A stretch of 64,000 bases of DNA, from assembly GCA_964352475.1 (NCBI GenBank), contig CAYGSL010000019.1:14241-78240 (forward strand), in the 5' to 3' direction. This DNA is from JAUIET01 sp964352475. Its GTDB lineage: Bacteria; Pseudomonadota; Gammaproteobacteria; Pseudomonadales; JAUIET01. Of this stretch, positions 43,961 to 54,100 are shown one piece after another. Every line of letters starts with the position of its first letter. Within the stretch, counting starts at the first letter, position 1. Under the pieces are notes generated by a model, which was not told the origin of the DNA, did not search any database, and was given only the letters and a program-made list of their open reading frames with translations. The position numbers and the translations under genes are program-made.

Positions 43961-44968
43961 ATGCGTAAATGGACAGTGGAATCATTTGGTGAGCCAAAAG
44001 ATGTTTGGCGTCTGGAGGAGAATGCTGAAACCATTGAGCCCGGTCCTGGTCAGGTCAAAGTCAAAGTAGAGGCGGCAGGCCTCGGCCTACCCGATGTGTT
44101 GATGTGTCATGACAATTACCCGCTGACACCACCCTTACCATTTACCCCATCCCAGGAAGCGGCCGGCGAAGTAGTAGCTGTAGGCGAGGGAGTTGATAGC
44201 GATATGCTGGGCACGCGAGTGCTTGGTCCTACTCTTTTTCAGGCGCAGTTTGGCGGCTTGGCTGAGGAATGCCTAATGCAGGCTTCAGGCCGAGGTGAAG
44301 GCGCTCTGAGCGGTACGCTCCCCATTCCTGACGAAATGAGCGGAGTAGAAGCAGCTGGATTTTTTATACCTTATCAAACCGCGTGGGTGGCGTTGGTGCG
44401 CCGTGCTCAGATAACTGCGGACGATACTTTGCTGGTGCTAGGGGCTTCGGGCAGCTCTGGGTGCGCTGCCGTGCAATTGGCGAAAGCCAAGGGGGCGAGA
44501 GTCATAGCGATAGCAGGGGGCCCTGAAAAAGCGGCTTTTTGTAAAAGTATCGGCGCTGATGAGGTCATCGACAGGAAAGCGCAAGATGTCACCGAAGCCG
44601 CTTTGGAACTCACCGACGGCAAAGGCGTGTCTATGGTGTTCGACCCCGTTGGCGGTAAAGCCGGGCGAGCCGCGTTCAAGGCAACGGCATTCGAGGGTAA
44701 ATTCATTGTGATTGGCTACGCCAGCGGTGAATGGGCGCATATCGCCTTGCCGGAAACTCTGATGAAAAACATCTCTCTGGTTGGCGCGATGCCGGTTGGC
44801 TATTCCGCGGACCAGGTGTTGGCGGCTCATGAAGACTTGCTGCAGCACTGGCGGCGGGGAGAACTGAACGTGGCTAACAGCCAGGTGTTCGGTTTTGACG
44901 ATGCGCGTTCGGCCATTGTGCAGATAGCATCCGGTAAAGTGGAAGGTAAGGTTGTTGTTCGTCTATAG
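43961..44968 (+). CDS. NADPH:quinone oxidoreductase family protein (zinc-free MDR)
   Basis: A 335-residue medium-chain dehydrogenase/reductase without the structural zinc cysteines. Typical blocks are FTPSQEAAGEVVAVGEGV, the NADP-binding LVLGASGSSGCAAVQLAKAKG and SMVFDPVGG. It likely reduces quinones or enones with NADPH. CGGAG lies before the ATG. It may share a transcript with the acetoacetate-CoA ligase. Confidence 0.88.
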   Translation: MRKWTVESFGEPKDVWRLEENAETIEPGPGQVKVKVEAAGLGLPDVLMCHDNYPLTPPLPFTPSQEAAGEVVAVGEGVDSDMLGTRVLGPTLFQAQFGGLAEECLMQASGRGEGALSGTLPIPDEMSGVEAAGFFIPYQTAWVALVRRAQITADDTLLVLGASGSSGCAAVQLAKAKGARVIAIAGGPEKAAFCKSIGADEVIDRKAQDVTEAALELTDGKGVSMVFDPVGGKAGRAAFKATAFEGKFIVIGYASGEWAHIALPETLMKNISLVGAMPVGYSADQVLAAHEDLLQHWRRGELNVANSQVFGFDDARSAIVQIASGKVEGKVVVRL

Positions 44969-45057
44969 TGGTTCGTTATATATCCGCCATATATGACGTA
45001 TTAAAGGTTTAATTCGATACAACCCGTCGTAAATTGCGGCTGTGTACGGAATATTTT

Positions 45058-45085
45058 TGCTTTTTGTAATGAGCTGCTTCATAAT
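45058..45085 (+). promoter_or_regulatory. Possible hipBA promoter
   Basis: TTGCTT (45058-45063), 16-base spacer, CATAAT (45080-45085). Transcription would begin around 45092, just before the palindrome at 45099-45128, which fits autorepression. Confidence 0.4.
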
Positions 45086-45098
45086 GTATCACTTATAA

Positions 45099-45128
45099 CG
45101 TTTTAATCGCCTATTAGCGATTAAAACG
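45099..45128. promoter_or_regulatory. Palindromic operator before hipB
   Basis: CGTTTTAATCGC and GCGATTAAAACG are perfect 12-bp arms with loop CTATTA, ending 18 bases before the hipB ATG. HipB-type antitoxins bind dyads to repress their own operon. The half-site differs from the E. coli TATCC-N8-GGATA. It could also act as an RNA hairpin masking the ribosome binding site. Confidence 0.65.
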
Positions 45129-45146
45129 CCTTAACTGGCATATTAT

Positions 45147-45566
45147 ATGATTGAGAGTGAGCTGAGCAAACTCGGCAGCATAATCACCCGGCTACGCATT
45201 GCAAAAAACCTTAAGCAATCTGAATTGGCTTATGAAGCGGGCATTTCCGAACGCACCTTGCAGCGTATGGAGGCAGGTGAGGTTGTTAAGTCTGATGGCT
45301 TGCTAAAGATCGTCGCCTATCTTGGCAAGCTCGATGAGTTACTTGCTGCCATCGATGTTCCGCAACTTTCGCCCTATGAGTTGGCTCGGAGGCGTGAGCG
45401 GCGTGAGAAATACGGTATTCAGGAAGGTCGTGGTGAGATCAAGGAACGAAAGTCACAACGAGCGCGTGTAAGAACCTCGAAGCACAGTACAGCAGAGCAA
45501 GGCCAACGCATACCCACATCGGCGAACTCGCCGAGTGACATTGTATGGCCGGAAGACCAAAAGTGA
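45147..45566 (+). CDS. hipB: HipB-like XRE antitoxin
   Basis: A 139-residue protein with an N-terminal HTH_3 domain (IITRLRIAKNLKQSELAYEA, then GISERTLQRMEAGEV). The C-terminal half is basic (RRERREKYG, KERKSQRARVRTSKH), longer than E. coli HipB (88 aa). It would bind and neutralise HipA and repress the operon through the palindrome. It overlaps hipA by 22 bases, so translation is coupled. Confidence 0.88.
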   Translation: MIESELSKLGSIITRLRIAKNLKQSELAYEAGISERTLQRMEAGEVVKSDGLLKIVAYLGKLDELLAAIDVPQLSPYELARRRERREKYGIQEGRGEIKERKSQRARVRTSKHSTAEQGQRIPTSANSPSDIVWPEDQK

Positions 45567-46873
45567 CGCCGGCTAAGGTCAAACTCTGGGGTGCGACCGT
45601 TGGCTATGTAGTGTGGGATGCAGATCGCGAATGCGCAGTCTTTGAGTATGACCCTGCGTTCAAACAAACCGGCATACAGATAGCACCAATGCAAATGCCA
45701 CTTGGTGATGAGATATTTGCGTTTCCTTCTCTAAACAAAAACACCTACAAGGGCTTACCTGGGCTGTTAGCCGATTCTTTGCCCGATAGATTCGGCAATG
45801 CCGTGATAGACCAGTGGCTTGCAGAGACCGGTCGCACACCATCGTCTTTTAATCCCGTTGAGCGTTTGTGCTACGTTGGAACGCGCGGCATGGGTGCACT
45901 GGAATACCATCCTGCTCTGGACAAAGCCACTTTGGACGCGATGTCGCTTAATATTCAAGAGCTGGTAGAGCTGTCTTCAAGAGTTTTGGCACTGAAAGAG
46001 CGGCAGCAATTTGAGCTGGGTTTTAACTTCGATAATGAGAGTGTAGAAGGCTTAAGCAAAGTGTTGGCAGTGGGCACATCCGCGGGAGGTGCGCGAGCGA
46101 AAGCCATTATCGCCTGGAACCAACAAACCAATCATGTGCGCTCAGGTCAGATCGAAGCCGGTGACGGTTACAGTTATTGGTTAATAAAATTTGACGGCGT
46201 ATCCAATAACAAAGACAAAGAGCTGAACGACCCCAAAGGTTACGGTCGCATTGAATATGCCTACCACTTAATGGCCGTAGAGGCCGGTATTGAAATGACC
46301 CAGTGCCGCTTGATGGAGGAAAATAATCGCGCGCATTTTATGACGAAACGTTTCGATCGCAGTGATGAAGGTCAGAAGATGCATATGCAAACCTTATGCG
46401 CACTTGGCCATCATGATTTTAATACGCCCGGTGAAACATCCTACGAACAGGCTTTTCTAATGTGCCGTCAACTCGGTTTGGGCATGGCAGACAAAGAGCA
46501 ATTGTTTTTGCGCATGGTATTCAATGTATTCGCGTACAACCGCGACGACCATACCAAGCAAATTTCCTTCTTGATGGATAAGCGAGGGCAGTGGCGATTA
46601 AGCCCGGCGTACGATGTGACTTACGCCTATAACCCCAATGGCGAATTCACCAGTCGGCACCAGATGAGTGTTAATCGAAAGAGAGGCAGCATCACAACTG
46701 AAGACTTGCTTGCCGTTGCGAAGCGACAGGGTCTCAATACCTATTCGGCCAAACGACTTATAGCGAAAACCAAATCAGCGGTAGCAGATTGGAAGAATTT
46801 TGCGAAAGAAGCTGGGGTCGACGCGCGTAAGCAGCGCCTGATTGAGGAGCTGATTAACAGTGGGCCTTTCTGA
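45545..46873 (+). CDS. hipA: HipA-family Ser/Thr kinase toxin
   Basis: A 442-residue HipA-fold kinase; classical HipA phosphorylates glutamyl-tRNA synthetase and causes persistence. Seen here are the N-terminal barrel (VGYVVWD, FAFPSLNKNTYKGLPGLLADSLPDRFG), the ATP loop VGTSAGGARAKA (about 176-187), the catalytic NRDDHTKQIS (about 331-340) and the metal-binding SPAYDVTY. The usual N-D-H-x-K-N is kept except Gln for Asn after Lys. An activation-loop Ser is not obvious. It starts inside hipB. Confidence 0.9.
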   Translation: MAGRPKVTPAKVKLWGATVGYVVWDADRECAVFEYDPAFKQTGIQIAPMQMPLGDEIFAFPSLNKNTYKGLPGLLADSLPDRFGNAVIDQWLAETGRTPSSFNPVERLCYVGTRGMGALEYHPALDKATLDAMSLNIQELVELSSRVLALKERQQFELGFNFDNESVEGLSKVLAVGTSAGGARAKAIIAWNQQTNHVRSGQIEAGDGYSYWLIKFDGVSNNKDKELNDPKGYGRIEYAYHLMAVEAGIEMTQCRLMEENNRAHFMTKRFDRSDEGQKMHMQTLCALGHHDFNTPGETSYEQAFLMCRQLGLGMADKEQLFLRMVFNVFAYNRDDHTKQISFLMDKRGQWRLSPAYDVTYAYNPNGEFTSRHQMSVNRKRGSITTEDLLAVAKRQGLNTYSAKRLIAKTKSAVADWKNFAKEAGVDARKQRLIEELINSGPF

Positions 46874-46946
46874 TGCTGGTTGTAATTGTCGTAGAACAAT
46901 CGAATTAAAAACCCCAAACTCTAACAAGCTGTGACGGAGGATTAAC

Positions 46947-47999
46947 ATGACCGAACTTGTGGACTCAGAGTTGGTGAACCTGAACAAACTCGGTGATTGG
47001 ATGCAAGCACAGGGCTTGCCCTCCGGAACGTTTGATAACCAGCGCCTGTTAACCGGTGGCAGCCAGAATATTCTTTTGTATTTCGAGCGAGGCGGCCGCG
47101 CCTTTGTGTTACGTAGGCCACCAAAACATCTACGCGCTAATAGCAACAAGGTTATGCTTCGCGAGGCGCGAATGCTCCAGGTTCTGAGCGGCAGTGGCGT
47201 ACCGCACCCAGGGTATATAGCCCATTGTGAAGACGAATCCTTGCTGGGCGCTGTGTTTCTGCTGATGGAGCCTGTGGATGGCTTTAACCCCGCTAACGGT
47301 TTGCCTGAACCGCATCGAAGTGATGCTGCTATTCGCAGGCGGATGACTGAAACTCATATTGAAGCCTTGGCTCGCCTTGGTTCGCTGGACTACCTGGCGC
47401 TGGGGCTGGGGGATTTTGGTAAGCCTGAAGGTTATCTGCAACGCCAGCCTGGCCGCTGGCGTGGTGAGTTTGAGAGCTTCTCCGAATTAGACGGTTACGA
47501 CAGAAGCGAATTGCCGCACGAAGCGGAGGTTTATCAATGGCTGGAAGACAATATTCCAAGTGACTTTCAGCCCGGCATTATCCATGGCGACTGCAATATG
47601 GCCAATACCATGTTCAGTCACACTGATGGTGAATTAGCAGCACTTATAGATTGGGAAATGACCACCATTGGCGACCCTCTGCTAGACCTTGGTTGGGTAA
47701 TGGCCACCGCTGATGACGGTGATGGGTTCAATGCCATAGGCGTGCAGCCATGGGGCGGTTTTTTAAGCATTGCCACAATGGGTAAGCATTACGCACTACA
47801 CTCCAATAGAGATCTGTCGTCACTGCAATGGTATGCCGTTTTGGCGTGCTACAAGCTGGGCCTGCTTCTCGAGGGCACTTACGCGCGAGCGTGCGCGGGT
47901 AAAGCCAACAAAGAGCTGGGCAACGGCATGCATGCAATCACGCTCATACTTCTGGCACGCGCTCAGCGCTGGATTGAGCACGGTCTTCCCTGTGATTGA
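46947..47999 (+). CDS. APH-like phosphotransferase family protein
   Basis: A 350-residue kinase-fold protein of the APH family (PF01636), close to the kinase part of ACAD10/11. Motifs are the glycine-rich LLTGGSQNILLYF, the catalytic loop IIHGDCNMANTMFS and the metal site LIDWEMTTIGDPLLDLGW. Such enzymes phosphorylate hydroxy-acyl-CoA or other hydroxyl substrates rather than antibiotics. A strong ribosome binding site (GGAGGATT) precedes the ATG. The gap and nitroreductase follow. Confidence 0.86.
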   Translation: MTELVDSELVNLNKLGDWMQAQGLPSGTFDNQRLLTGGSQNILLYFERGGRAFVLRRPPKHLRANSNKVMLREARMLQVLSGSGVPHPGYIAHCEDESLLGAVFLLMEPVDGFNPANGLPEPHRSDAAIRRRMTETHIEALARLGSLDYLALGLGDFGKPEGYLQRQPGRWRGEFESFSELDGYDRSELPHEAEVYQWLEDNIPSDFQPGIIHGDCNMANTMFSHTDGELAALIDWEMTTIGDPLLDLGWVMATADDGDGFNAIGVQPWGGFLSIATMGKHYALHSNRDLSSLQWYAVLACYKLGLLLEGTYARACAGKANKELGNGMHAITLILLARAQRWIEHGLPCD

Positions 48000-48079
48000 C
48001 AGAGCACGGAAATACGAACAAAGACTAGAGAGCTACGAATTATAATCTGGGAAATGTCTTTATTCCTTGGCTCGCCTCA

Positions 48080-48179
48080 NNNNNNNNNNNNNNNNNNNNN
48101 NNNNNNNNNNNNNNNNNNNNNNNNNNNNNNNNNNNNNNNNNNNNNNNNNNNNNNNNNNNNNNNNNNNNNNNNNNNNNNN
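48080..48179. other. Assembly gap of 100 N
   Basis: Placeholder run of N. The flanks do not repeat each other, so some true sequence is missing here, at least the N-terminal part of the nitroreductase gene. Confidence 0.98.
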
Positions 48180-48544
48180 CGCTGGGGATCGGGCGCGATG
48201 ACAAGCAAGGTCGCGCTGAGGCGATGCTGAAGAATTGGCAGTTTTTCGGCGCACCCCACGCGGTGTATTTCAGTATGGATAAATATCTCAACATCATGGG
48301 CGCGGTTGACGTTGGCATCTATGCTCAAACCTTGGCCTTACTGCTGACCAAGCATGGCATTGGCTCGTGCATGCAGGGCGCGTTAAGCCAGTATACCGGT
48401 CCGGTTAAAGAGCTTGTGGATCTTCCAGACAACGAGGGCATCTTGTTCGGAATGTCGTTTGGCTACCCTGATCCTGATGCTGATATTAACAAGGCTAGAA
48501 CCGATCGGGTTGACCTTGACGCTGCCGTTAACTTTGTTGCCTAG
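48180..48544 (+). CDS. Nitroreductase, C-terminal part (N-terminus in the gap)
   Basis: The frame opens directly from the gap and codes about 121 residues of an FMN-dependent nitroreductase: LGIGRDDKQGRAEAMLKNWQ, APHAVYFSMDKYL, DVGIYAQTLALLLTKHGIGS and GILFGMSFGYPD. Family members are about 200-230 residues, so roughly 100 residues are missing. They reduce nitroaromatics, quinones or enones with NAD(P)H. An ATG at 48224 is internal and not the true start. Confidence 0.88.
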
Positions 48545-48603
48545 CCTTGTTACCTAATAATGTGCTTCTGCAATACGAAAACAAAGCGCGCAATTCTTTT
48601 CGC

Positions 48604-49386
48604 TCAGAATACTGTATACCCACCGCAGATAGTAATTTCCTGCCCTGTGTGAAAGCTGGAAGCTTCGCTGGCCAGATAAACCGCTATGCCTGCAAAATCT
48701 TCTGGAGTGCCCCAACGGCGGCCCGGTTGGCGGGGCAGAACCTTTTTTTGAAAAGCATCGCTCTCCAAAACTGGCCTGGCTAAATCTGTCAGGGTCCAGC
48801 CAGGTATTAGGGAATTTGCCCTGATGTTGTAACGACCATACTCCACCGCCAAGCCTTTCATCATAGGAATGACGCCGCCATTAGCTGCGCCATAATGTTC
48901 GTTATGGGATGCCCCCATGATGGTGGATGTGGAAGAAATACCGACCAGCGAACCGCCCATATCACCTTCTTTGGAGCGGGCGACCATATGCTTCGCAGCG
49001 GCTCTTAAGGTAAAGAACTTCCCTTCCAGATTAACGGCCATAACCTTGCGCCAGGCATCTGAGGAAATTTCATGAAAGGGAGCAACCTCGGCATCAATTC
49101 CAGCATTGGCAAAACAAGCGTCGAGGCGACCATGTGACTCTAGCAATGCACTCATGGCTGTATTCACCGCGTCTTCATCGCGTACATCAACAACATTAGC
49201 ACTAACGTTAGTTCCATGCTCACTGAGTTGAGCGCTGGCAATATCGTTTTTCGCTGCGTTGGTGCCCCAGATCACCACGTCTGCACCGGCTTGCGCCAGC
49301 CCGTCCGCCATGCCCAAGCCAATACCGCCATTGCCGCCGGTGACCAGAGCTACTTTGCCGCTAAGGTCGAAGGGTTTAAAAGCCAT
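48604..49386 (-). CDS. SDR family oxidoreductase
   Basis: A 260-residue short-chain dehydrogenase with the nucleotide motif TGGNGGIGLGMADG, the NAG motif ANAGIDAE, catalytic Ser in GISSTSTIMGASHNEHYGAA with Tyr-x3 region (HYGAANGG) and a C-terminal EITICGGYTVF. The usual YxxxK reads Y-G-A-A-N, so the catalytic Lys appears to be replaced by Asn, which raises doubt about normal activity. The start at 49386 has AGGATAAG upstream. Confidence 0.87.
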   Translation of the reverse strand: MAFKPFDLSGKVALVTGGNGGIGLGMADGLAQAGADVVIWGTNAAKNDIASAQLSEHGTNVSANVVDVRDEDAVNTAMSALLESHGRLDACFANAGIDAEVAPFHEISSDAWRKVMAVNLEGKFFTLRAAAKHMVARSKEGDMGGSLVGISSTSTIMGASHNEHYGAANGGVIPMMKGLAVEYGRYNIRANSLIPGWTLTDLARPVLESDAFQKKVLPRQPGRRWGTPEDFAGIAVYLASEASSFHTGQEITICGGYTVF

Positions 49387-49520
49387 AATCTTATCCTGAC
49401 GATCATTCACAGAGAGGGCATGATCCTGAGCGGTAGTTGAAGTATTATAGCCTGCTTAAATGCAAAATAGCGTTTTTATAGCCGGCCTGCATTAGACTCG
49501 AATCGCGGAGAACATCACTT

Positions 49521-50294
49521 ATGTCAACAGATCCACTTAGTCAATTTCGCCTGGATGGCAAAGTAGCCGTCGTTACCGGCGGTAGCCGTGGAATGGGCAA
49601 AGAAATGGTGATGGCCTATGCGCGAGTAGGTGCCGATGTGGTAATTGCCAGCCGTAAGTTGGAAAGTTGTGAAGAGTTGGCTAAGCAGGTACACAATGAA
49701 ACAGGTCAACGCGCTTTGGCAGTTGCCTACCATGCCGCAAATTGGTCTGACAGTGATGCCTTGGCTGAACGCTGCCTGGATGAATTCGGTAAGGTCGATG
49801 TGTTGGTAAACAATGCGGGTATGTCGCCACTGTATGACGACGTTCGCAATGTCAGCGAAGATTTGTGGGACAAGGTTATTGGTGTTAATCAAAAGGGTCC
49901 GTTCCGGCTATCGTCATTGCTTGGCCACGCGATGAAGGATCAGGGCAGTGGCTCCATCATAAATATTTCCAGCACCGCGGGGTATATGGGTGGCGCTAAC
50001 GAGCTGCCGTATGCTGGCGCAAAAGCTGCGCTAAATAATATGACCAAGAGTTTTGCGCAAATGTTTGCTCCAGTGGTTCGGGTGAACTGCATTATGCCTG
50101 GCGCCTTCCTTACCGATATTAGCGATGCTTGGTCACCAGAAGTTAAGGACGCATTAAACGGGCTAATTTCGATGCAACGCGCCGGCGAGCCCGCCGAGAT
50201 TATAGGGCCCGCGTTATTTTTGGCAAGCGATGCTTCTAGCTACATGACCGGCGAAGTAATAGCGGTTGATGGTGGGATGATTATCCATCGCTGA
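49521..50294 (+). CDS. SDR family oxidoreductase
   Basis: A 257-residue classical short-chain dehydrogenase: TGGSRGMGKEM, NNAGMSP, Ser in INISSTAGYMGG and the YAGAK motif (YxxxK). The C-terminal AVDGGMII fits 3-oxoacyl reductase-like members. It is divergent from the previous SDR across 134 bases. A broken Rieske gene follows 32 bases later on the same strand. The substrate is unknown. Confidence 0.92.
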   Translation: MSTDPLSQFRLDGKVAVVTGGSRGMGKEMVMAYARVGADVVIASRKLESCEELAKQVHNETGQRALAVAYHAANWSDSDALAERCLDEFGKVDVLVNNAGMSPLYDDVRNVSEDLWDKVIGVNQKGPFRLSSLLGHAMKDQGSGSIINISSTAGYMGGANELPYAGAKAALNNMTKSFAQMFAPVVRVNCIMPGAFLTDISDAWSPEVKDALNGLISMQRAGEPAEIIGPALFLASDASSYMTGEVIAVDGGMIIHR

Positions 50295-50378
50295 ATTGTC
50301 GCAACAATTGGTCAGAAGAACGATTCATGCCTGATCATGATTTCCTAGCGACGGATGGCGACTCAAGTACCAGCCATG

Positions 50379-50433
50379 TGGGCTCGTATCGGCGGCGCTT
50401 GTCGGTCAGTCTTGAACGCATGTTTGAGAACGC
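50379..50433 (+). repeat. 55-base copy left of the false gap
   Basis: Identical, base for base, to 50534-50588. It is exactly 55 bases long and touches the N run. This is a contig-end overlap left by a k=55 assembly graph, not a biological repeat. Confidence 0.93.
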
Positions 50434-50533
50434 NNNNNNNNNNNNNNNNNNNNNNNNNNNNNNNNNNNNNNNNNNNNNNNNNNNNNNNNNNNNNNNNNNN
50501 NNNNNNNNNNNNNNNNNNNNNNNNNNNNNNNNN
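50434..50533. other. Assembly gap of 100 N, probably false
   Basis: Placeholder N run between two identical 55-base ends. Joining the ends restores one reading frame, so no sequence is likely to be missing at this exact point. Confidence 0.95.
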
Positions 50534-50588
50534 TGGGCTCGTATCGGCGGCGCTTGTCGGTCAGTCTTGAACGCATGTTTGAGAACGC
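50534..50588 (+). repeat. 55-base copy right of the false gap
   Basis: Second copy of the sequence at 50379-50433, starting with the first base after the N run. Confidence 0.93.
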
Positions 50589-51104
50589 CTTAGATTGGGA
50601 GCACCTGCCGCATCTGCACAACAGCAGTTTTGCTGAGATTAATTGTTTGGACGCCGGACCTTGGGGTTGGCGCGCGAACGTAATCGACAGTAATGGGCAG
50701 GTGAGCGAGCTAGAGTTCAAACTGGATCGCAGCCGCCGCCGATGGATTACCAAGAATCGATTCGAAGCGCGCTTCTTTTGCTGACTGGGTTATTTATCCG
50801 AGGCTTTGCCCCCATCAGCTAGGCCCACTGGATGAAGGGGACGTTGTTGACGGGATAGTGAGTTGCCCGTGGCATGGCTACAAGTTTGATGTTCAAACCG
50901 GGGCAAACCTTACTGGTCAGGCTTGCCAGCTTAAGCCATTGCCAACAATGCATTTGAATAAAGGTATTTTGGTGATAAGCCTCTGAGTCTTGCTCTGGGG
51001 CTAAACTCAAGTGGGCTAGCATTTCTGCTACCACACCATTGGGTTGCAGTTCTATTGTCCTCAAGTTTTTTCAGCGGCAGAAGAGTTTGATTTAGATAGT
51101 TCGG

Positions 51105-54100
51105 TTGGATTCATTGAAGTACGTGCTTGTGCGCCGCTATGATAAAGTTGGCCGCCCAAGAGATATGCTACGAATGACCAAAAAGAAATACCCAAAATTC
51201 GCCGAGCGAGTACAAGCGCTCGCAAAAAATGACGCGCAGGTGGCCAGCCACATGCCGATTGCAGAATTGTGGGAGGGCTTAAACGACGACAGTGTACCGC
51301 TGGCCAACAGTATTGATCACTTGCTCGAAGGTTATGGCGATAGGCCTGCTCTAGGAGAGCGTGAATACACGGTTGAGGATGTTGACGGAAGTGGCCAGCT
51401 TACTCGGCGCTATGGTCCTGGGTTTGCAAATGTCTCCTACGCCGAATTTAGAAACCGTGTGCGATCGATCGCATTGGCGTGGAATGCGCAAGATCGTTTT
51501 AAAGTCAATCCAGACGAATTTGTAGTCATCATGGGTTTCGCAGGTATTGATTATCTGGCACTGGATACGGCATGCCTGTATGCACAAACGGTTACGGTTC
51601 CGATACAAGCTAATTACGGCTTTGAGGCTCTCAAAGGCATGCTGGAGATTATTGAGCCAGCCGTTATGACCACAAGTGTGGTCGACCTGGAAATGGCGGT
51701 TCGGCTTGTGGAGGCTATTCCCAGCATCAGAAGCCTGCTTGTCTTTGATTATGACCCAGCAGACAGCGGTAACCTATCAGCCTGGCAAGCATCAAAGGAG
51801 GCATTGGCGGCAAGTTGTCCACGCCTAGCTTGTTTACCACTGGCTGAATTAACTGAGCTAGGCAATGCGGATGACTGGGCAATGTTGCCGCCGCACAAGG
51901 AGGGCACGGAACGTCTTGCGGCCATAGTGCACTCATCCGGAAGCACCGGAACACCCAAGGGCGCTATGTTACCCGAACGCGCACTGGCCGCCGCATGGTA
52001 TAGCAGGCCGCCAACAGCTCCCTCTATCACCCTCGGGCTTGCGCCGCTAAATCATTTGTTAGGACGAGTGAGCATTCAAGGCGCATTAGGTATTGGCGGC
52101 TTGGCAAACTTTACGCTCGCGGAAGACATGTCAACGTTGATTGAAGACATACGCGCTACGCGCCCCATAAATATTGCGTTAGTTCCGCGCATTGTAGACA
52201 TGATCTATCAGGATTACCTGAATCAGGTGTCGCGCAAGGTTAACGAACTTGCTGTGTCAGAGGAGCAGGCCAGGGAAGATGTTTTGAATGAGTTTAGGGG
52301 CGTTTATCTAGGGGATCGCTTGCTGGGTGGCAGTGTTGGTAGTGCGCCAACCACTGCTGAGATGCGCCAGTTTATGATGTCTTGTTTCAATATTCCGTTG
52401 ATGGACGGCTATGGGAACACTGAGTCGGGCACTGGCCTGGTGACCTTCAACAACCGAATAAACCGGGATTCGGTGACCGATTACAAGCTTAGGGATACCC
52501 CCGAACTGGGTTACCTGACAACAGACAAGCCATATCCGCGTGGCGAGTTCGGTATTAAAACGCACACTCAGATTCTTGGTTATTACAAAAACCCCGAAGC
52601 CACCGCAAAGTTGGTGGATGAAGATGGGTTTTACATGACTGGCGATATCGTTGAAGAACGTGGGCCAGATCACGTGGTAGTAATTGATCGTTGTAACGAC
52701 GTACTTAAACTATCCCAGGGCGAATACGTAGCTGTCGGCCGCCTGGGCACCATTTTTGAAGCGGAAAGTGATCTGATTCAACAGATCTATGTGTATGGAA
52801 ATTCCCTGAGGTCTTTTCTGGTTGCAACCGTTGTACCTGACATGGACGCGCTAAAGTCTGTGCTGGGCGATACTCCCGAACTTCAGGCCATGCAGTCTGT
52901 GATTCGTGAAGATTTCCAACGAATTGCGCGCAGCTCTGATCTGAAATCGTTTGAGGTGCCGCGGGAATTTATCATCGAAACCGAGCCGTTTACTGCCGAG
53001 AATGGATTGCTCACCAGCGTGCTCAAGAAAAAACGCCCGGCGCTGAAAGAAAAATACGGTGCGCAGCTTGAAGCCTTGTATGAGTCTGGAGAACAACTGA
53101 AAACCGAACAGCTTAAGCGCTTAAAAGACCCGGACTCAACGCTATCCGCCGTCGAGAAGCTACGTATCCTTTTAGCGAGTAATATCGGCATAGAAGAAGA
53201 CGATGTCGATAACGACAGGTCATATCTTGAGCATGGCGGGGACTCTTTGGGTTCTGTCACCCTGGCTATGGCGATAGAAAATGTATTTGGCGCAGAGATA
53301 CCGTCTAACGACATTTTAAGCCCGGCTGGTAATGTGAACACCTGGGCGAAAATTCTCAGTGGCGAATCTGGCAAGCAGCTTGCTAGATTCGACGATATAC
53401 ATGGCGAGCGCAAGGATGAGGTATTTGCTAATGATTTGACCTTGGGCAAATTCTTGCCATCTGAGCTCCTCGTAAACGCTACATCCTTGCCTGCAGTCAT
53501 TGCAGGCGTGCGCCAGACTGTTTTTCTCACCGGTGCTAATGGGTTTCTTGGGCGAGTGGTGTGTCTGGAATGGCTGAAGCGACTCTCGGCCAGTGGCGGG
53601 AAGCTAATTTGTCTGGTGCGAGCCGCAGACGATCAGGCTGCACAACAACGGCTGAGCGATGCTTTTGATTCAGCCGGCAGTGAAATGTCGGTGTTGTTTA
53701 CCAGCCTGAGGTCTCAGCTCGAAGTGGTCGCCGGCGACTTTGGCCAGCCCTTACTGGGCTTAACGCCGGAAAAATTTGACGCACTGGCGGAAGAAGTAGA
53801 CCTTATTAGCCACGCAGGTGCACTGGTAAATCATGTGATGGATTATCAGTCGCTGTTTGCGCCCAATGTGGCAGGTGTTGCCGAAATAATCAGACTTGCG
53901 TTGAGCGGAAAAAAGAAATCCATCGATTTCGTGTCCAGCACGGCTGTCACACCGCATTTGCAGTTTAATACCGGCGGTACCGAGACGGCAAAATTAGCAG
54001 TCTCAGCAAAACTAAACGATCGCTACGCGAATGGTTACGGTGCCAGCAAATGGGCTGGTGAAGTCTTGCTAGGCGAAGCGCAGCAAAGCTTTGGCTTACC

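Larger units (their letters stand above)
50327..50986 (+). pseudogene. Broken SRPBCC-Rieske protein gene, also crossed by a false gap
   Basis: Removing the false gap and one copy of the 55-base repeat gives an open frame of 100 residues, with SLERMFENALDWEHLPHLHN, WGWRANVIDSNG and LDRSRRRWITKN, ending at TGA 50782-50784. It reads like the N-terminal half of SRPBCC plus Rieske proteins. In the +1 frame from about 50790 comes DWVIYPRLCPHQLGPLDEGD and CPWHGYKFDVQTG, a Rieske [2Fe-2S] centre with CxH, 16 residues, then CxxH, ending at TGA 50984-50986. The middle of the protein is missing. It is a pseudogene by internal deletion or an assembly fault. Confidence 0.7.

Noticed and set aside
50554..50784. 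Separate small gene starting at the TTG after the N run
   Set aside because: It is the right-hand part of the broken Rieske gene once the duplicate 55 bases are removed.
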